From contig NZ_CP087132.1 in assembly GCF_020911885.1 (NCBI RefSeq), positions 434,001 through 498,000 on the forward strand: 64,000 bases of DNA, in the 5' to 3' direction. Shown piece after piece: positions 51,735 to 61,374 of this stretch. Position 1 is the stretch's first letter; each line of letters begins with the position of its first letter. The DNA is from Flavobacterium acetivorans (GTDB lineage Bacteria; Bacteroidota; Bacteroidia; Flavobacteriales; Flavobacteriaceae). The notes beneath the pieces were generated by a model. It was not told the origin of the DNA. It did not search any database and was given only the letters and a program-made list of their open reading frames with translations. The position numbers and the translations under genes were made by a program.

Positions 51735-52733
51735 TTATAGTTTATGAGGTATAAAAGGATAGTTTTCTTGTTCGTATACTACGTCGTAAAGTTGTTGAAT
51801 TGGTGGGTAATCAGATTCTTCTGCAAAAGTTGCACATTCTTCGACTAAGTCTTTTACTCTTTGGTCAATCGCTTCAATTTCTTCTTCAGTAGCGTATTTT
51901 TGATCTTTGATTACATCCAACACTTGAGTGATAGGGTCGATTTTTTTGTATTCTTCAACCTCCTCTTTTGTTCGGTATAATTGAGCATCAGACATAGAGT
52001 GTCCTCTGTAGCGATATGTTTTCATTTCAAGGAAAGTAGGTCCGTCACCACGACGTGCTCTGTCGATAGCTTCAGTCATTGCTTCAGCTACTTTCACAGG
52101 GTTCATTCCGTCAACTGGACCGCAAGGCATTTCATAGCCCAATCCAAGTTTCCAAATATCAGTATGATTGGCAGTTCTTTCTACAGAAGTTCCCATTGCA
52201 TAACCATTGTTTTCAACAATAAAAACAACAGGAAGTTTCCATAGCATAGCCATGTTGAAAGCTTCGTGTAACGAACCTTGACGTGCAGCTCCATCACCAA
52301 AATAGGTCATTGTTACTCCGCCAGTTTCGAAATATTTATCTGCAAAAGCTAATCCAGCTCCTACAGGGATTTGACCTCCTACGATTCCATGACCTCCGTA
52401 AAAACGGTGCTCTTTAGAGAAGATATGCATAGATCCACCCATACCTTTAGATGTACCGGTAACTTTTCCTAAAAGTTCAGCCATCACACGTCTTGGGTCT
52501 ACACCCATTCCTATTGGTTGAACGTGATTTCTATAAGCAGTAATCATTTTGTCTTTTGTCAAGTCCATGGCATGTAGCGCACCTGCAAGTACAGCCTCTT
52601 GACCGTTGTATAAGTGTAGAAAACCTCTAACTTTTTGTTGTATGTATAGTGCAGCAAGTTTGTCTTCAAACTTTCTCCAAAGTAGCATATCTTCATACCA
52701 CTTTAAATAAACCTCTTTTGTAACTTCTTTCAT
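51735..52733 (-). CDS. pdhA: Pyruvate dehydrogenase E1 component, alpha subunit
   Basis: This 332-residue subunit binds thiamine diphosphate together with the beta subunit. The TPP motif is YFGDGAARQGSLHEAFNMA, ending VENNGYAMGTS; the conserved YRYRGHSMSDAQLYRTKEEV carries the phosphorylation-loop region of related enzymes. Upstream on the minus strand, TATTTTTG at 52828-52821 matches the -7 consensus and probably starts the pdhA-pdhC transcript. The beta-subunit gene pdhB is not in the window. Confidence 0.96.
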   Translation of the reverse strand: MKEVTKEVYLKWYEDMLLWRKFEDKLAALYIQQKVRGFLHLYNGQEAVLAGALHAMDLTKDKMITAYRNHVQPIGMGVDPRRVMAELLGKVTGTSKGMGGSMHIFSKEHRFYGGHGIVGGQIPVGAGLAFADKYFETGGVTMTYFGDGAARQGSLHEAFNMAMLWKLPVVFIVENNGYAMGTSVERTANHTDIWKLGLGYEMPCGPVDGMNPVKVAEAMTEAIDRARRGDGPTFLEMKTYRYRGHSMSDAQLYRTKEEVEEYKKIDPITQVLDVIKDQKYATEEEIEAIDQRVKDLVEECATFAEESDYPPIQQLYDVVYEQENYPFIPHKL

Positions 52734-52820
52734 CTCAATTGTTCTTTTGCTAAAGTTTTATTGTGTTATCAACTAGTACCTATGACGCAAAATAGTTTCC
52801 TCCCACAAATTTGCGAACCG

Positions 52821-52828
52821 CAAAAATA
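52821..52828 (-). promoter_or_regulatory. Likely -7 element of pdhA-pdhC
   Basis: TATTTTTG on the minus strand matches TAnnTTTG exactly, 87 bases before the pdhA start. No good -33 partner is seen. Confidence 0.45.
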
Positions 52829-52876
52829 AGACATTCCAACTTAGAACTAAAATTTAAAAGCTAATTTTTGGACTTT

Positions 52877-53359
52877 TTACAAGAACTTTTTGTCAAACAT
52901 AAGTGGAAGTAAGTTTTTTAACGATGCTGATTTATGTATTTCGCCTGATTCCCCCATAAAATAAATTTCAATTGGAGATTCTTGCCTAGTTTCGTATTCG
53001 GCGACAGATTGTCTACAGGCTCCACAAGGAGGGATAGGAGCAATTGTTTTGTTGGTGTCGGAGGCTGCTGTTATAGCCATTTTTATGATTTTTGCCTCAG
53101 GAAAAATTGCGCCCGCTTGAAATATAGCCACACGTTCTGCGCAAAGTCCCGAAGGATAGGCTGCGTTTTCTTGGTTTGAACCTAAAACAATTTCTCCATT
53201 GTCTAAAAGAAGGGCAGCTCCTACTCTAAATTTTGAATAAGGAGCGTATGCTTTTTTTCTAATGCTGACTGCTTTTTCCATGAGGTTTTGGATGTCATTT
53301 GGTAATTCTGATGTTGACTCATAAACTGAGAATTTGCTAACAATGGATATTTCTTTCAT
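52877..53359 (-). CDS. cdd: Cytidine deaminase
   Basis: The 160-residue enzyme deaminates cytidine and deoxycytidine in pyrimidine salvage. The zinc site is GLCAERVAI (Cys and the catalytic Glu) and PPCGACRQ (two Cys), with the substrate segment FRVGAALLLDNGEIVLGSNQENAA before it. This is the tetrameric short form, complete. It lies between porV and pdhA on the same strand, separated from porV by a terminator. Confidence 0.95.
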   Translation of the reverse strand: MKEISIVSKFSVYESTSELPNDIQNLMEKAVSIRKKAYAPYSKFRVGAALLLDNGEIVLGSNQENAAYPSGLCAERVAIFQAGAIFPEAKIIKMAITAASDTNKTIAPIPPCGACRQSVAEYETRQESPIEIYFMGESGEIHKSASLKNLLPLMFDKKFL

Positions 53360-53381
53360 TTAAAGGTGCTTTTTTTAGTAA

Positions 53382-53418
53382 AAAAATCCAAATTTCATAA
53401 TGTTGAAATTTGGATTTT
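53382..53418 (-). terminator. Terminator of porV
   Basis: AAAAATCCAAATTTCA pairs with TGAAATTTGGATTTTT (16 bp) across a 6-base loop; the flanking A-run reads as U on the minus strand, after the porV stop at 53439. Confidence 0.9.
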
Positions 53419-53438
53419 TAATGTTGTTTTGTAAGGTG

Positions 53439-54614
53439 TTAATATTGATCGTATTTGTCTCCAAAGTTAAAAGTAAGAGAGAAACGCAAAGTATTTTCTA
53501 ATGGATTTGGGATTTTGGATGCCGAGAATAAATAAGAAACGTCTACCTTAATTGTAGTGTATTTAAATCCAGCGCCAAGTGAAAAATATTTTCGCGCTCC
53601 TTTTGAGGGGTTTTCATGAAAATAGCCTGCGCGAATGGCAAATGAATCTTGGTAAAGATATTCGGCTCCTGCGGCGTATGTAATTTCTTGTAATTCTTCT
53701 TTGAATCCGTCTGGTGCGTCTCCGAATGATTTAAAGATTCCGGAAGCCCATCCTATTTTTTTGTAATCGGCCTTGTTTTTGTTTAGTAAGGCAAGTTCAT
53801 CGGGTCCGCTAATTGTTCCGTCTCCATTTATGTCTGAATTCTGGGGGGTTGGGACGAGTAGTTTGTTAAATTCAAGATTCAAGGCAATTTTATTTGCGTC
53901 ATCTAGTATGAAATCAAATCCGGTTCCAATCTTTAAATTAGCTGGTAAGAAATTAGAACTTATTTCGTCATTGTCATAGCTAATTTTTGGACCAAGATTT
54001 TGGATGTTAAATCCGGCTCTCCATCTTCCATTGAAACTGTTATAAACGATTTCTTCTGATTGGTAAAAACCGGCTACATCTATTGCAAATGAATTTGCAG
54101 CTGATGCGTCACCATCATTTGATATCACTTTTAGGTTGGAACGAATGTATCTACCCGCAACGGCCATGGAGAATTTTTCGCTTAATTTTAAGGAATAAGA
54201 TCCGTCTAAGGCAAATTCATTTGGAGAAACGGTTCTGGGGTCGTCAAATGCGTTTTCCCTTAGCTCAATGTCGCCAAAGCCAAAAAAACGTAGACTTCCT
54301 GCAAAGGCGCTTCGTTCACTAATTTTATTGTAATAGGTTAATTGCCCTAGAGAGATGTCGTTTGCTAAATCTGTAAGATAGGGAGTGTAGCTTATGGAAA
54401 GGCCTTGTTTTTCAGTCGAAAACGCATATTTTGCTGGATTCCATTGCTGAGAAAAAGCATCTGCAGAAGTTGCAACGCCAATATCGGCCATACCCGCGGC
54501 TCTGGCATCGGCAGCTACCATTAAGAAAGGTACTGCGGGATTGATTGTTCTTTCTTGTCCTTTGATAAAAGAAAATGAAAACAAACAAATTGTATAGAGT
54601 ATTAGTTTTCTCAT
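53439..54614 (-). CDS. porV: Type IX secretion system outer-membrane protein PorV (LptO)
   Basis: The 391-residue product has a signal peptide (MRKLILYTICLFSFSFIKGQ) and a FadL-like barrel that begins AVPFLMVAADARAAGMADIG, followed by FSQQWNPAKYAFS, the family's N-terminal signature; it ends with LRFSLTFNFGDK. PorV shuttles cargo proteins from the T9SS translocon to the surface attachment complex. A longer frame reaches 54638, but a -7 element overlaps that point, so ATG 54614 is used. In related genomes the sortase gene porU lies directly upstream; it does not here. Confidence 0.95.
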   Translation of the reverse strand: MRKLILYTICLFSFSFIKGQERTINPAVPFLMVAADARAAGMADIGVATSADAFSQQWNPAKYAFSTEKQGLSISYTPYLTDLANDISLGQLTYYNKISERSAFAGSLRFFGFGDIELRENAFDDPRTVSPNEFALDGSYSLKLSEKFSMAVAGRYIRSNLKVISNDGDASAANSFAIDVAGFYQSEEIVYNSFNGRWRAGFNIQNLGPKISYDNDEISSNFLPANLKIGTGFDFILDDANKIALNLEFNKLLVPTPQNSDINGDGTISGPDELALLNKNKADYKKIGWASGIFKSFGDAPDGFKEELQEITYAAGAEYLYQDSFAIRAGYFHENPSKGARKYFSLGAGFKYTTIKVDVSYLFSASKIPNPLENTLRFSLTFNFGDKYDQY

Positions 54615-54635
54615 TATGATTAGGTGTTCATTGAA

Positions 54636-54643
54636 CAAATATA
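54636..54643 (-). promoter_or_regulatory. -7 promoter element of porV
   Basis: TATATTTG on the minus strand (54643 to 54636) matches TAnnTTTG exactly, 21 bases before the ATG at 54614. Confidence 0.6.
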
Positions 54644-55093
54644 GTTATTTAACTGTTATATAGTTCTTAGGTTTTGTTGTTTTAAAGGAAATAAAATGAA
54701 ATAATAGCTTTTTTTAGTATGGTTAAATACATTTAAAGGATATCAATTGATAACTTCTTTTTTGGATTAATATTGTTATTCGAGAGGTGTATTTTTGTTT
54801 AATTAAGCTGATATCCAATAGTTGTTTTGTTTTTCTATTTGGTTTTAAAATATCAAGAAGTAGAGGTTTGATTTAATTGAAGAAATTTTCTGAAGCTTAC
54901 TTGTTAAAAGAAATTTGATAATATGTAAAAAATTACCATTTGATATGTAAATAAATAATAAAAAGTATAAATTTGCGTTTGTTTTGTATGCTGTAGAGTA
55001 TACAAGTTATCAGATTAAAATAATCTAGAATGGTGTTGCAAATTAATGGTTAATTATTATATTGCGCCACTTAAAATATCACCCCAAAAGAGT
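54644..55093. other. Gene-free stretch between porV and gldJ
   Basis: About 450 bases of AT-rich DNA without any frame resembling a peptidase. It contains an exact -7 element for gldJ (TAAATTTG, 54968-54975), with a TTTG at 54939-54942 (spacer 25 bases, longer than optimal). I see no remnant of porU, whose product would need about 3.5 kb. Confidence 0.6.
54968..54975 (+). promoter_or_regulatory. -7 promoter element of gldJ
   Basis: TAAATTTG matches TAnnTTTG exactly. It gives a leader of roughly 110 bases before the gldJ ATG at 55094. Confidence 0.5.
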
Positions 55094-56773
55094 ATGAAAG
55101 TAAACAAAATTATGGCTTTACGATTGATGTTATCAATGTTACTGATGGTTGGTTTAGCCAGTTGTAGTAAGAAATCCAGCTCAAAAAGTGCTTCTAGGGC
55201 TACTGGTTGGAATGTTGACAGTAAAAAAGCTTCAGCTAATAAAAAACAAGTTGCGGGTCCAGGTTTAGTTTTCGTCGAAGGCGGAACTTTTACTATGGGT
55301 AAAGTAGAGGATGATGTAATGCATGATTGGAACAATACTGCAACACAGCAGCATGTCCAGTCCTTTTATATGGATGAGACTGAAGTGACTAATTTTATGT
55401 ATTTGGAATATTTGGACTGGTTGAAAAATGTTTTCCCTCCAACCGAAGATAACTATAAGCATATTTATGAAGGCGCATCTCCAGATACACTTGTTTGGAG
55501 AGATAGATTGGGATATAATGAGACGATGACTAATAATTATTTAAGACATCCTTCTTATGCTGATTATCCTGTTGTAGGTGTTAATTGGCTTCAAGCAGTT
55601 GAATTCAGTAAATGGAGAACAGATCGTGTTAACGAGGCGATATTAGAAAAGAACGGTTATCTTAAAAAGAATGCAAAAACAAATGATGTTTCTGCTGAAA
55701 GTTCTTTTAGTACAGAAACTTATTTGAATGCCCCAACGATGACTTACGGAGGGAATGAAGAAGTTGTTCTGAAAAAAGGAGTTGGAAAGAAACCTAAAAC
55801 AGGAAAAGATGGTGCTGTAATTGAACAAAAAAATGTATATGCGCAACGTTCTTCAGGAATTATTTTACCTGAATATAGACTTCCAACAGAAGCTGAGTGG
55901 GAATATGCAGCTGCAGCAGATGTAGGGCAAAGAGAATACAATATTTATAAAGGGCAAAAGAAATACCCTTGGTCTGGTGGTTACACTCGTTCTGGAAAAA
56001 GACAGAATAAGGGAGATCAATTGGCTAACTTTAAGCAAGGAAATGGTGATTACGGAGGTATAGCAGGTTGGTCTGATGATGGAGCTGATATAACTAATGC
56101 GGTTAAAAAATACCCTGCTAATGATTTTGGTTTGTATGATATGGCAGGAAATGTTGCAGAATGGGTTGCCGATGTATACAGACCTGTAATCGATAATGAA
56201 GCAAATGATTTCAATTACTTTAGAGGGAATCTTTATACCAAAAATAAAATAGGAAAAGACGGTAAAGTAGAGATTGTTACCAAAGATAATATCAAGTATG
56301 ACACATTAAGTAATGGAAAAATAATTGCGAGAAACTTTCCTGGTCAAATTGCACAAGTTCCAGTTGATGAGCAAGAAACTTATTTGAGACAGAATTTTGA
56401 TAAGAGTGATAATATTGGTTACAGAGACGGTGACAAACAATCGTCTAAGTTTTATAATTTCGGATCTTCTGAGTCTGAAAATGACAAAGCAACGACTGAT
56501 AAAAATATGTATAACTCGCCTAAACATAATGTTACAACTGACAGTTTAGGGTTAATGGTTAGAAAATATGATAAGTCAAGTAAGAGAACTACTTTAATAA
56601 ATGATAAGGTAAGAGTTTATAAAGGGGGATCTTGGAGAGACAGAGCTTATTGGTTGGATCCAGCTCAAAGAAGGTATTTCCCTCAAGATATGGCTACAGA
56701 TTATATCGGATTTAGATGTGCAATGTCAAGAGTAGGTCCAAAAGCTGAAAAAAGAAAATCACCTAGAAATTAA
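55094..56773 (+). CDS. gldJ: Gliding motility lipoprotein GldJ
   Basis: The 559-residue product is a lipoprotein of the gliding/T9SS apparatus. The N-terminus reads MKVNKIMALRLMLSMLLMVG then LASC, so Cys24 is lipidated; most of the rest is a formylglycine-generating-enzyme/sulfatase-modifying fold (VEGGTFTMGKVEDD, DETEVTNFMYLEYL, YRLPTEAEWEYAAAADV, FGLYDMAGNVAEWVADVYRP, KGGSWRDRAYWLDPAQRRYF). Catalytic copper/cysteine residues of true FGE enzymes are not conserved in GldJ proteins, which act structurally. I use ATG 55094 at the lipoprotein signal; the frame is open from 55046. The length is close to the ~560 residues known for GldJ. Confidence 0.95.
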   Translation: MKVNKIMALRLMLSMLLMVGLASCSKKSSSKSASRATGWNVDSKKASANKKQVAGPGLVFVEGGTFTMGKVEDDVMHDWNNTATQQHVQSFYMDETEVTNFMYLEYLDWLKNVFPPTEDNYKHIYEGASPDTLVWRDRLGYNETMTNNYLRHPSYADYPVVGVNWLQAVEFSKWRTDRVNEAILEKNGYLKKNAKTNDVSAESSFSTETYLNAPTMTYGGNEEVVLKKGVGKKPKTGKDGAVIEQKNVYAQRSSGIILPEYRLPTEAEWEYAAAADVGQREYNIYKGQKKYPWSGGYTRSGKRQNKGDQLANFKQGNGDYGGIAGWSDDGADITNAVKKYPANDFGLYDMAGNVAEWVADVYRPVIDNEANDFNYFRGNLYTKNKIGKDGKVEIVTKDNIKYDTLSNGKIIARNFPGQIAQVPVDEQETYLRQNFDKSDNIGYRDGDKQSSKFYNFGSSESENDKATTDKNMYNSPKHNVTTDSLGLMVRKYDKSSKRTTLINDKVRVYKGGSWRDRAYWLDPAQRRYFPQDMATDYIGFRCAMSRVGPKAEKRKSPRN

Positions 56774-56787
56774 TTAAATTATAAAAT

Positions 56788-56818
56788 AAAGCCCTTTGAT
56801 TAGGGCTTTTATTTTTTT
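56788..56818 (+). terminator. Terminator of gldJ
   Basis: AAAGCCCT pairs with AGGGCTTT across a short loop, followed by a run of T. It lies inside the longer open frame that precedes murF, so a murF start before 56832 can be excluded. Confidence 0.85.
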
Positions 56819-56831
56819 GAATCGTTTTGAA

Positions 56832-58118
56832 ATGGATATCAGTTACATTCATAGTTTATTTTTAAAATGCCAGTCGGTCTCAATCGATACGCGTAAAATT
56901 GAAGTGAATTCATTATTCGTTGCTATAAAAGGCGAACGTTTTGATGCTAACACTTTTGCAAAAGAAGCTTTAGATAAGGGAGCGTCATTTGTCATAATTG
57001 ATAATAAAGATTACTATATTGATCAGAGAACTATTTTAGTTGAAGATAGCTTAATTACTCTTCAGGAATTGGCTAAGTTTCATAGACAATATCTTAAACT
57101 GCCTATTATTGCACTTACAGGGAGTAATGGTAAAACAACTACAAAGGAATTAATTCAAGTTGTACTTTCTAAAAAGTATAAGACCAAAGCTACTGTTGGA
57201 AACCTTAACAATCATATTGGTGTTCCTTTGACTTTACTGTCTTTTAATTCAAATACTGAAATTGGGATTGTAGAAATGGGAGCTAATCATAAAAAAGAAA
57301 TTCAATTTTTGTGCGAACTAGCCCAGCCAGATTATGGTTATATTACTAATTTTGGTAAGGCACATTTAGAAGGATTTGGTGGTGTGCAGGGAGTTATTGA
57401 GGGCAAAAGTGAGATGTATGACTATCTTTCCAAGAATGATAAATTAGCTTTCATTAATATGGAAGATCCTATTCAAGTTGAGAGATCAATAAAATTGAGG
57501 ACTTATTCTTTTGGTGTAAAAAGGGATAACGTGGCTGTAAGTATAGGTTCAATAAAGGCAGATCCTTTTGTAGAAGTTTGTTATAATGAGACTGTTATTT
57601 CTTCGCATTTAATTGGGCTTTATAATGCTAATAATCTGAATGCGGCACTTGCTATAGGGAAATACTTTGGGGTAGAGGATTTGTCTATTAAGGAGGCTTT
57701 GGAAAATTATATACCAGAAAATAATAGGTCTCAACTGTTGACTAAGGGTTCAAATGAAATAATCTTAGATGCTTACAATGCAAATCCCAGCAGTATGGAA
57801 GTGGCAATTGTAAATTTTCTGCAACTCAAGAATCCAAATAAAGTTATGATTTTAGGAGATATGTTTGAGTTAGGAAAAGAAAGTCAACAGGAACATCGAG
57901 CTATAGTTCAAATGCTTTTAGATGAAGAAAAAGCAGAGTGTTGTTTTATAGGTTCTGAATTTTATGCAAGTAAAATTGAAAAACTCAACTTTAAATTTTA
58001 TAATACATTTGAAGATTTTTCTGCTGATTTAGCTAAGACAAAATATAAAGAAAGTACTATTTTAATAAAAGGTTCGAGAGGAATGGCTTTGGAACGAACG
58101 CTAGATTTTCTAGGATAG
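56832..58118 (+). CDS. murF: UDP-N-acetylmuramoyl-tripeptide--D-alanyl-D-alanine ligase
   Basis: This 428-residue cytoplasmic Mur ligase adds D-Ala-D-Ala to the peptidoglycan precursor. The N-terminal part has SIDTRKIEVNSLFVAIKGER, the P-loop is LTGSNGKTTTKE, followed by NLNNHIGVPLTLL and the conserved EMGANHKKEI, and the C-terminal domain has LDAYNANPSSMEVAI and ILGDMFELG. Start at ATG 56832, after the gldJ terminator. It is directly downstream of gldJ, an arrangement that I recall from other Flavobacteria. Confidence 0.94.
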   Translation: MDISYIHSLFLKCQSVSIDTRKIEVNSLFVAIKGERFDANTFAKEALDKGASFVIIDNKDYYIDQRTILVEDSLITLQELAKFHRQYLKLPIIALTGSNGKTTTKELIQVVLSKKYKTKATVGNLNNHIGVPLTLLSFNSNTEIGIVEMGANHKKEIQFLCELAQPDYGYITNFGKAHLEGFGGVQGVIEGKSEMYDYLSKNDKLAFINMEDPIQVERSIKLRTYSFGVKRDNVAVSIGSIKADPFVEVCYNETVISSHLIGLYNANNLNAALAIGKYFGVEDLSIKEALENYIPENNRSQLLTKGSNEIILDAYNANPSSMEVAIVNFLQLKNPNKVMILGDMFELGKESQQEHRAIVQMLLDEEKAECCFIGSEFYASKIEKLNFKFYNTFEDFSADLAKTKYKESTILIKGSRGMALERTLDFLG

Positions 58119-58129
58119 ATAATATATAT

Positions 58130-58168
58130 AAAGCCATCATGCATTAGCTTGATGGCTTTTTTGTTTTT
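58130..58168. terminator. Bidirectional terminator between murF and the regulator gene
   Basis: AAAGCCATCA pairs with TGATGGCTTT across a 10-base loop; T-runs on the right and A/T on the left fit both converging genes. Confidence 0.85.
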
Positions 58169-61042
58169 TTAAATACTCATCAAAAAGCCCACGAGATTCT
58201 CTTTTTTATTAAGTTCTAGTTTTTTTCTCAATCTGTATCGGGCTAGTTCTACACCTCCGCTTGAAATATTCATAATCTCAGCAATCTCCTTTGTAGACAT
58301 GTTCATTAATAAATAGGTCGACAGATCCATTTCTCGTGGAGATATTGTAGGATATTTTTCTTTTAATCTTTTGAGAAAGTCAAAATGTACATTTTTGATG
58401 TGTTTTTCTAAATCTTTCCAGCTTTTATCCGTATTTACTTCTTTGACAATGCTTTTATTTAATTTAGTGAACTTAAATTTTGTGTTTTCATCAAAAGAGT
58501 CAGTATTAATTTCTTTCAGGTTATTGATGATACCATTGAAAATTTTATTCTTTTTAGCTACTTGCAAAGAGCTGCTCACTAATTCTTTGTCTTTTGCCAG
58601 GATTTTAATTTGAAGTTTGTCATTCTTCAATTTTTCAATTTCTTTTTCTAAGTCATATTGTTCCTGTCTGATTTTTGATTCTTTTTCTAAATACAATCTT
58701 CGTTGTTCGAGGGTTTCGTAGTATTTGTTTTTTCGAATTTTAATTTTAATTCTTTCACGTATAAAATAGATGCTTGCTACAACAATGAAGAAGTATAGAA
58801 TATAAGCTAAGAAATGCCTGTACCATGGTGGCGAAATGGTAAATGCGACCGTGGTTTCTTCAGATTGAATCCCGTAGCTATTTCTGACTTTTACTTTCAT
58901 TTTGTAGTCTCCTTCTTTTAGATAAGTGTATTCTTTCATCGAAACGGTAGACCAATTGCTCCACGCCTCATCGAATCCTTCTAGTTTATACGAGAATTCC
59001 ACATTTTCAAGATTTTCATAAGTAGGTGATGAAAAAGTAAATTTTACATGATTAGAAGCGTACGGAATTTTATATTTTTCAATTTTACTTTGTCCATTTT
59101 CTAAAATTAGTTCCTCGCCTGTGAAGTGAAAACTTCTTATAAAAGCGTTAGGCTTAGTAACAAAATTATTTGGCAGTGTAGAGTCATAATGTGCTAGACC
59201 GTCTGTTAAACCTATAAAAATGTTTTTGGGATCTATGGCGTTGATCGAAGTATAGTTGTGGACCAAGTTTCCGGTAAGATTAAAAAATGGTGCAACAACG
59301 TTTCTGTAACTTCCATTTTCATGCTTCATTAATGCCCCCAGAGATTCATTAAAGATATACCAGTAGTTGCCATAAGTGTCTTCAGTTAAGGAATTGATTC
59401 GAGGAATATTTTTGAAAAGTAATGACATTTTTTTGTCTAAAAAAAATGACTCTTGTTCTTTTGAATATTTGTAAAAATGATTGTCAGTTTGAAAATAGAC
59501 AGTATTTTTTATACGTTGAATACTTCCAATGCCTTTGACGTCATTTGATATGTTTTGATGGGTTTTGATAGATTCAAATTTTTTTAAATCTGATGATAAG
59601 ATCATTTGATAAACTAATTCATCTTTTTTGAACCATAAAGTGGAGCTGTCTAGTTCAAAATTGTTAGATGATTTATCAAACCCTTTTATTTGGTTTTGAT
59701 ATTGCCAGCCGTTTGATGTTTTTTTAAATACGGCATAGCCATTATAATTTGAGGCAATCATATAATTAGAGAGATTCGGGATTTTTTTGAAATCCAAATA
59801 TCCTTTGTTGTCTAGTGTTTTAACTGCTTTTCCCCCTTCAATGACTAATGCTCCTCTATTATTGGCGCATAATAATTCATTGTCAATAACTCGTATACCC
59901 CATGTTTGTCCTATTGTGCCTTCTACAAGCTCGAAATTTTTTTCCATGAACGGAGTATGCCAAGAATGATAAAAAAGACCTCTGTTAGTGGCAACATAAA
60001 GATTGCCCTTGTGTATCACTGATGCGTAAACGGTACTGATGTCGTAGCTGAATCCGAAATAGGTAAAAGGAGAATTCTCATTTAAAAACGCTATGCCGTT
60101 ATCAAGACCTAACCATAAATTGTTTTTGCTGTCTACAAAAGAAGAGAGCACAGTATTGTTTTGAAGTCCTTTTTTATGATTGATATGTTGTACTATTTTA
60201 CCTTTAGTATCACAGATGATGACTCCATTTAGGACAGAATTGAGAACAATGAATTTGTCTTTGATCACAGTGCCTCCTAAAGAGCTGTTTTTTTTAATAA
60301 AAGTGTTGGCATCAGTATTCCATGGAATAATTTTTTTGAAGTCATACAGGAAGAGGCCTTTCTCTAGTGTTGTAATTAATAGTTTGTTGTCTGGAAGAGG
60401 AAGGATTCCCCAAATTTCACTATTATTTAGAAGAGTTGTTCCCGGTAATGGATAGAGATTTCCATTTTTATATTCAAGAATGCCTTTTTCAATATCTTGA
60501 AAATAGATTCTGTCGTCTACATGAAATGAAAATTGGAATCGGTTAGGGGCATCTAGTATCTCTAGTTTGTTATTCCTGAGGATATAGGCTCTGGCAAAGG
60601 ACTGGAAAATCACGGATTCCTTATGGATGTGTATTTTCCAGATGATATCTATTATTTTAGTAGGGGTCTTTTTTATTAATTTGGACAAAGAATAATAGTT
60701 TAGCTTTCCCTTTGAGTCGGGTTTGAAATACCCAAATTCACTGTAACTTCCAACGAAAATTTTACCGGTTTTATCAATTTTAAAACTTCTTATCAAACCT
60801 GAATTTGGTAATGTGTATTTGCGCCATGTAGAACCGTCAAATTGTAGTAAGCCTTTTCCATTGGCAAAATACAAGTTGCCATTTTTGTCTTGGTCAATAT
60901 TCCAATTTTGTGGCTCGCCTTTATAATCAGTTCTTTTATAATTTCTTACTTCAGGTAAGCCAATATTTTTTACTTGGCAGACCAATGTTGGCAACGGAAT
61001 TAAAAGAAAAGAAAAATAAAGAATAAGTTTTTTTAATGTCAT
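58169..61042 (-). CDS. Membrane-spanning beta-propeller/triple-tyrosine regulator with LuxR-type HTH
   Basis: The 957-residue product has a signal peptide (about residues 1-22), a periplasmic region of beta-propeller repeats (e.g. NIDQDKNGNLYFANGKGLLQ, SFVDSKNNLWLGLDNGIAFL), a Y_Y_Y domain (about 690-755, ending YTYLKEGDYKMKVKVRNSYG), one transmembrane helix near 765-785, a coiled coil (about 790-850) and a C-terminal helix-turn-helix (LSTYLLMNMSTKEIAEIMNI then SSGGVELARYRLRKKLEL). It resembles hybrid sensor regulators of polysaccharide loci but has no histidine kinase. It is divergent from the SusC-type gene at 61375, which it probably controls. Confidence 0.88.
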   Translation of the reverse strand: MTLKKLILYFSFLLIPLPTLVCQVKNIGLPEVRNYKRTDYKGEPQNWNIDQDKNGNLYFANGKGLLQFDGSTWRKYTLPNSGLIRSFKIDKTGKIFVGSYSEFGYFKPDSKGKLNYYSLSKLIKKTPTKIIDIIWKIHIHKESVIFQSFARAYILRNNKLEILDAPNRFQFSFHVDDRIYFQDIEKGILEYKNGNLYPLPGTTLLNNSEIWGILPLPDNKLLITTLEKGLFLYDFKKIIPWNTDANTFIKKNSSLGGTVIKDKFIVLNSVLNGVIICDTKGKIVQHINHKKGLQNNTVLSSFVDSKNNLWLGLDNGIAFLNENSPFTYFGFSYDISTVYASVIHKGNLYVATNRGLFYHSWHTPFMEKNFELVEGTIGQTWGIRVIDNELLCANNRGALVIEGGKAVKTLDNKGYLDFKKIPNLSNYMIASNYNGYAVFKKTSNGWQYQNQIKGFDKSSNNFELDSSTLWFKKDELVYQMILSSDLKKFESIKTHQNISNDVKGIGSIQRIKNTVYFQTDNHFYKYSKEQESFFLDKKMSLLFKNIPRINSLTEDTYGNYWYIFNESLGALMKHENGSYRNVVAPFFNLTGNLVHNYTSINAIDPKNIFIGLTDGLAHYDSTLPNNFVTKPNAFIRSFHFTGEELILENGQSKIEKYKIPYASNHVKFTFSSPTYENLENVEFSYKLEGFDEAWSNWSTVSMKEYTYLKEGDYKMKVKVRNSYGIQSEETTVAFTISPPWYRHFLAYILYFFIVVASIYFIRERIKIKIRKNKYYETLEQRRLYLEKESKIRQEQYDLEKEIEKLKNDKLQIKILAKDKELVSSSLQVAKKNKIFNGIINNLKEINTDSFDENTKFKFTKLNKSIVKEVNTDKSWKDLEKHIKNVHFDFLKRLKEKYPTISPREMDLSTYLLMNMSTKEIAEIMNISSGGVELARYRLRKKLELNKKENLVGFLMSI

Positions 61043-61374
61043 AGCTGAATTGAAAAATGAGATACGGATTAGTACTTAAATTAGTTTTTATCGTTTAATG
61101 ATGGCTTTATTTTTTTAAAGTGTCTGGGAATTAACACTAAAGTATGTTTTTTTTATAAATGTAGTGTTTGTTTTTTTATTAACATTTTAATAACATGTTT
61201 TTTTAATTTGTAAATAATTGATTTATAGTTATTTAATTTTTAATTGATGTGTTTTTGTTTAGTGTTGAAATTTGTTTTGATGTGTTTTTGTAATAAAAAT
61301 AAAAAATGGAATTAAAAATAAATGTAATAATATTGCTTTGAATTACTAATTAATTAACCAAAATTCTTAGAAAT
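61043..61374. other. Divergent intergenic region between the regulator and the SusC-type gene
   Basis: 332 bases of extremely AT-rich DNA with many T-runs and no reading frame. It must carry both promoters and any binding sites of the regulator. I see no perfect -7 match; TTGCTTTG near 61334 is one mismatch from the consensus and would give a leader of about 35 bases for the SusC-type gene. Confidence 0.4.

Noticed and set aside
51110..51754. Long open frame on the plus strand opposite pdhC (about 214 codons)
   Set aside because: It runs antisense through the repeated lipoyl domains and low-complexity linkers; composition (many Ser, Thr, Val) is what the reverse of an Ala/Glu-rich linker gives. 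No promoter or homology is visible.
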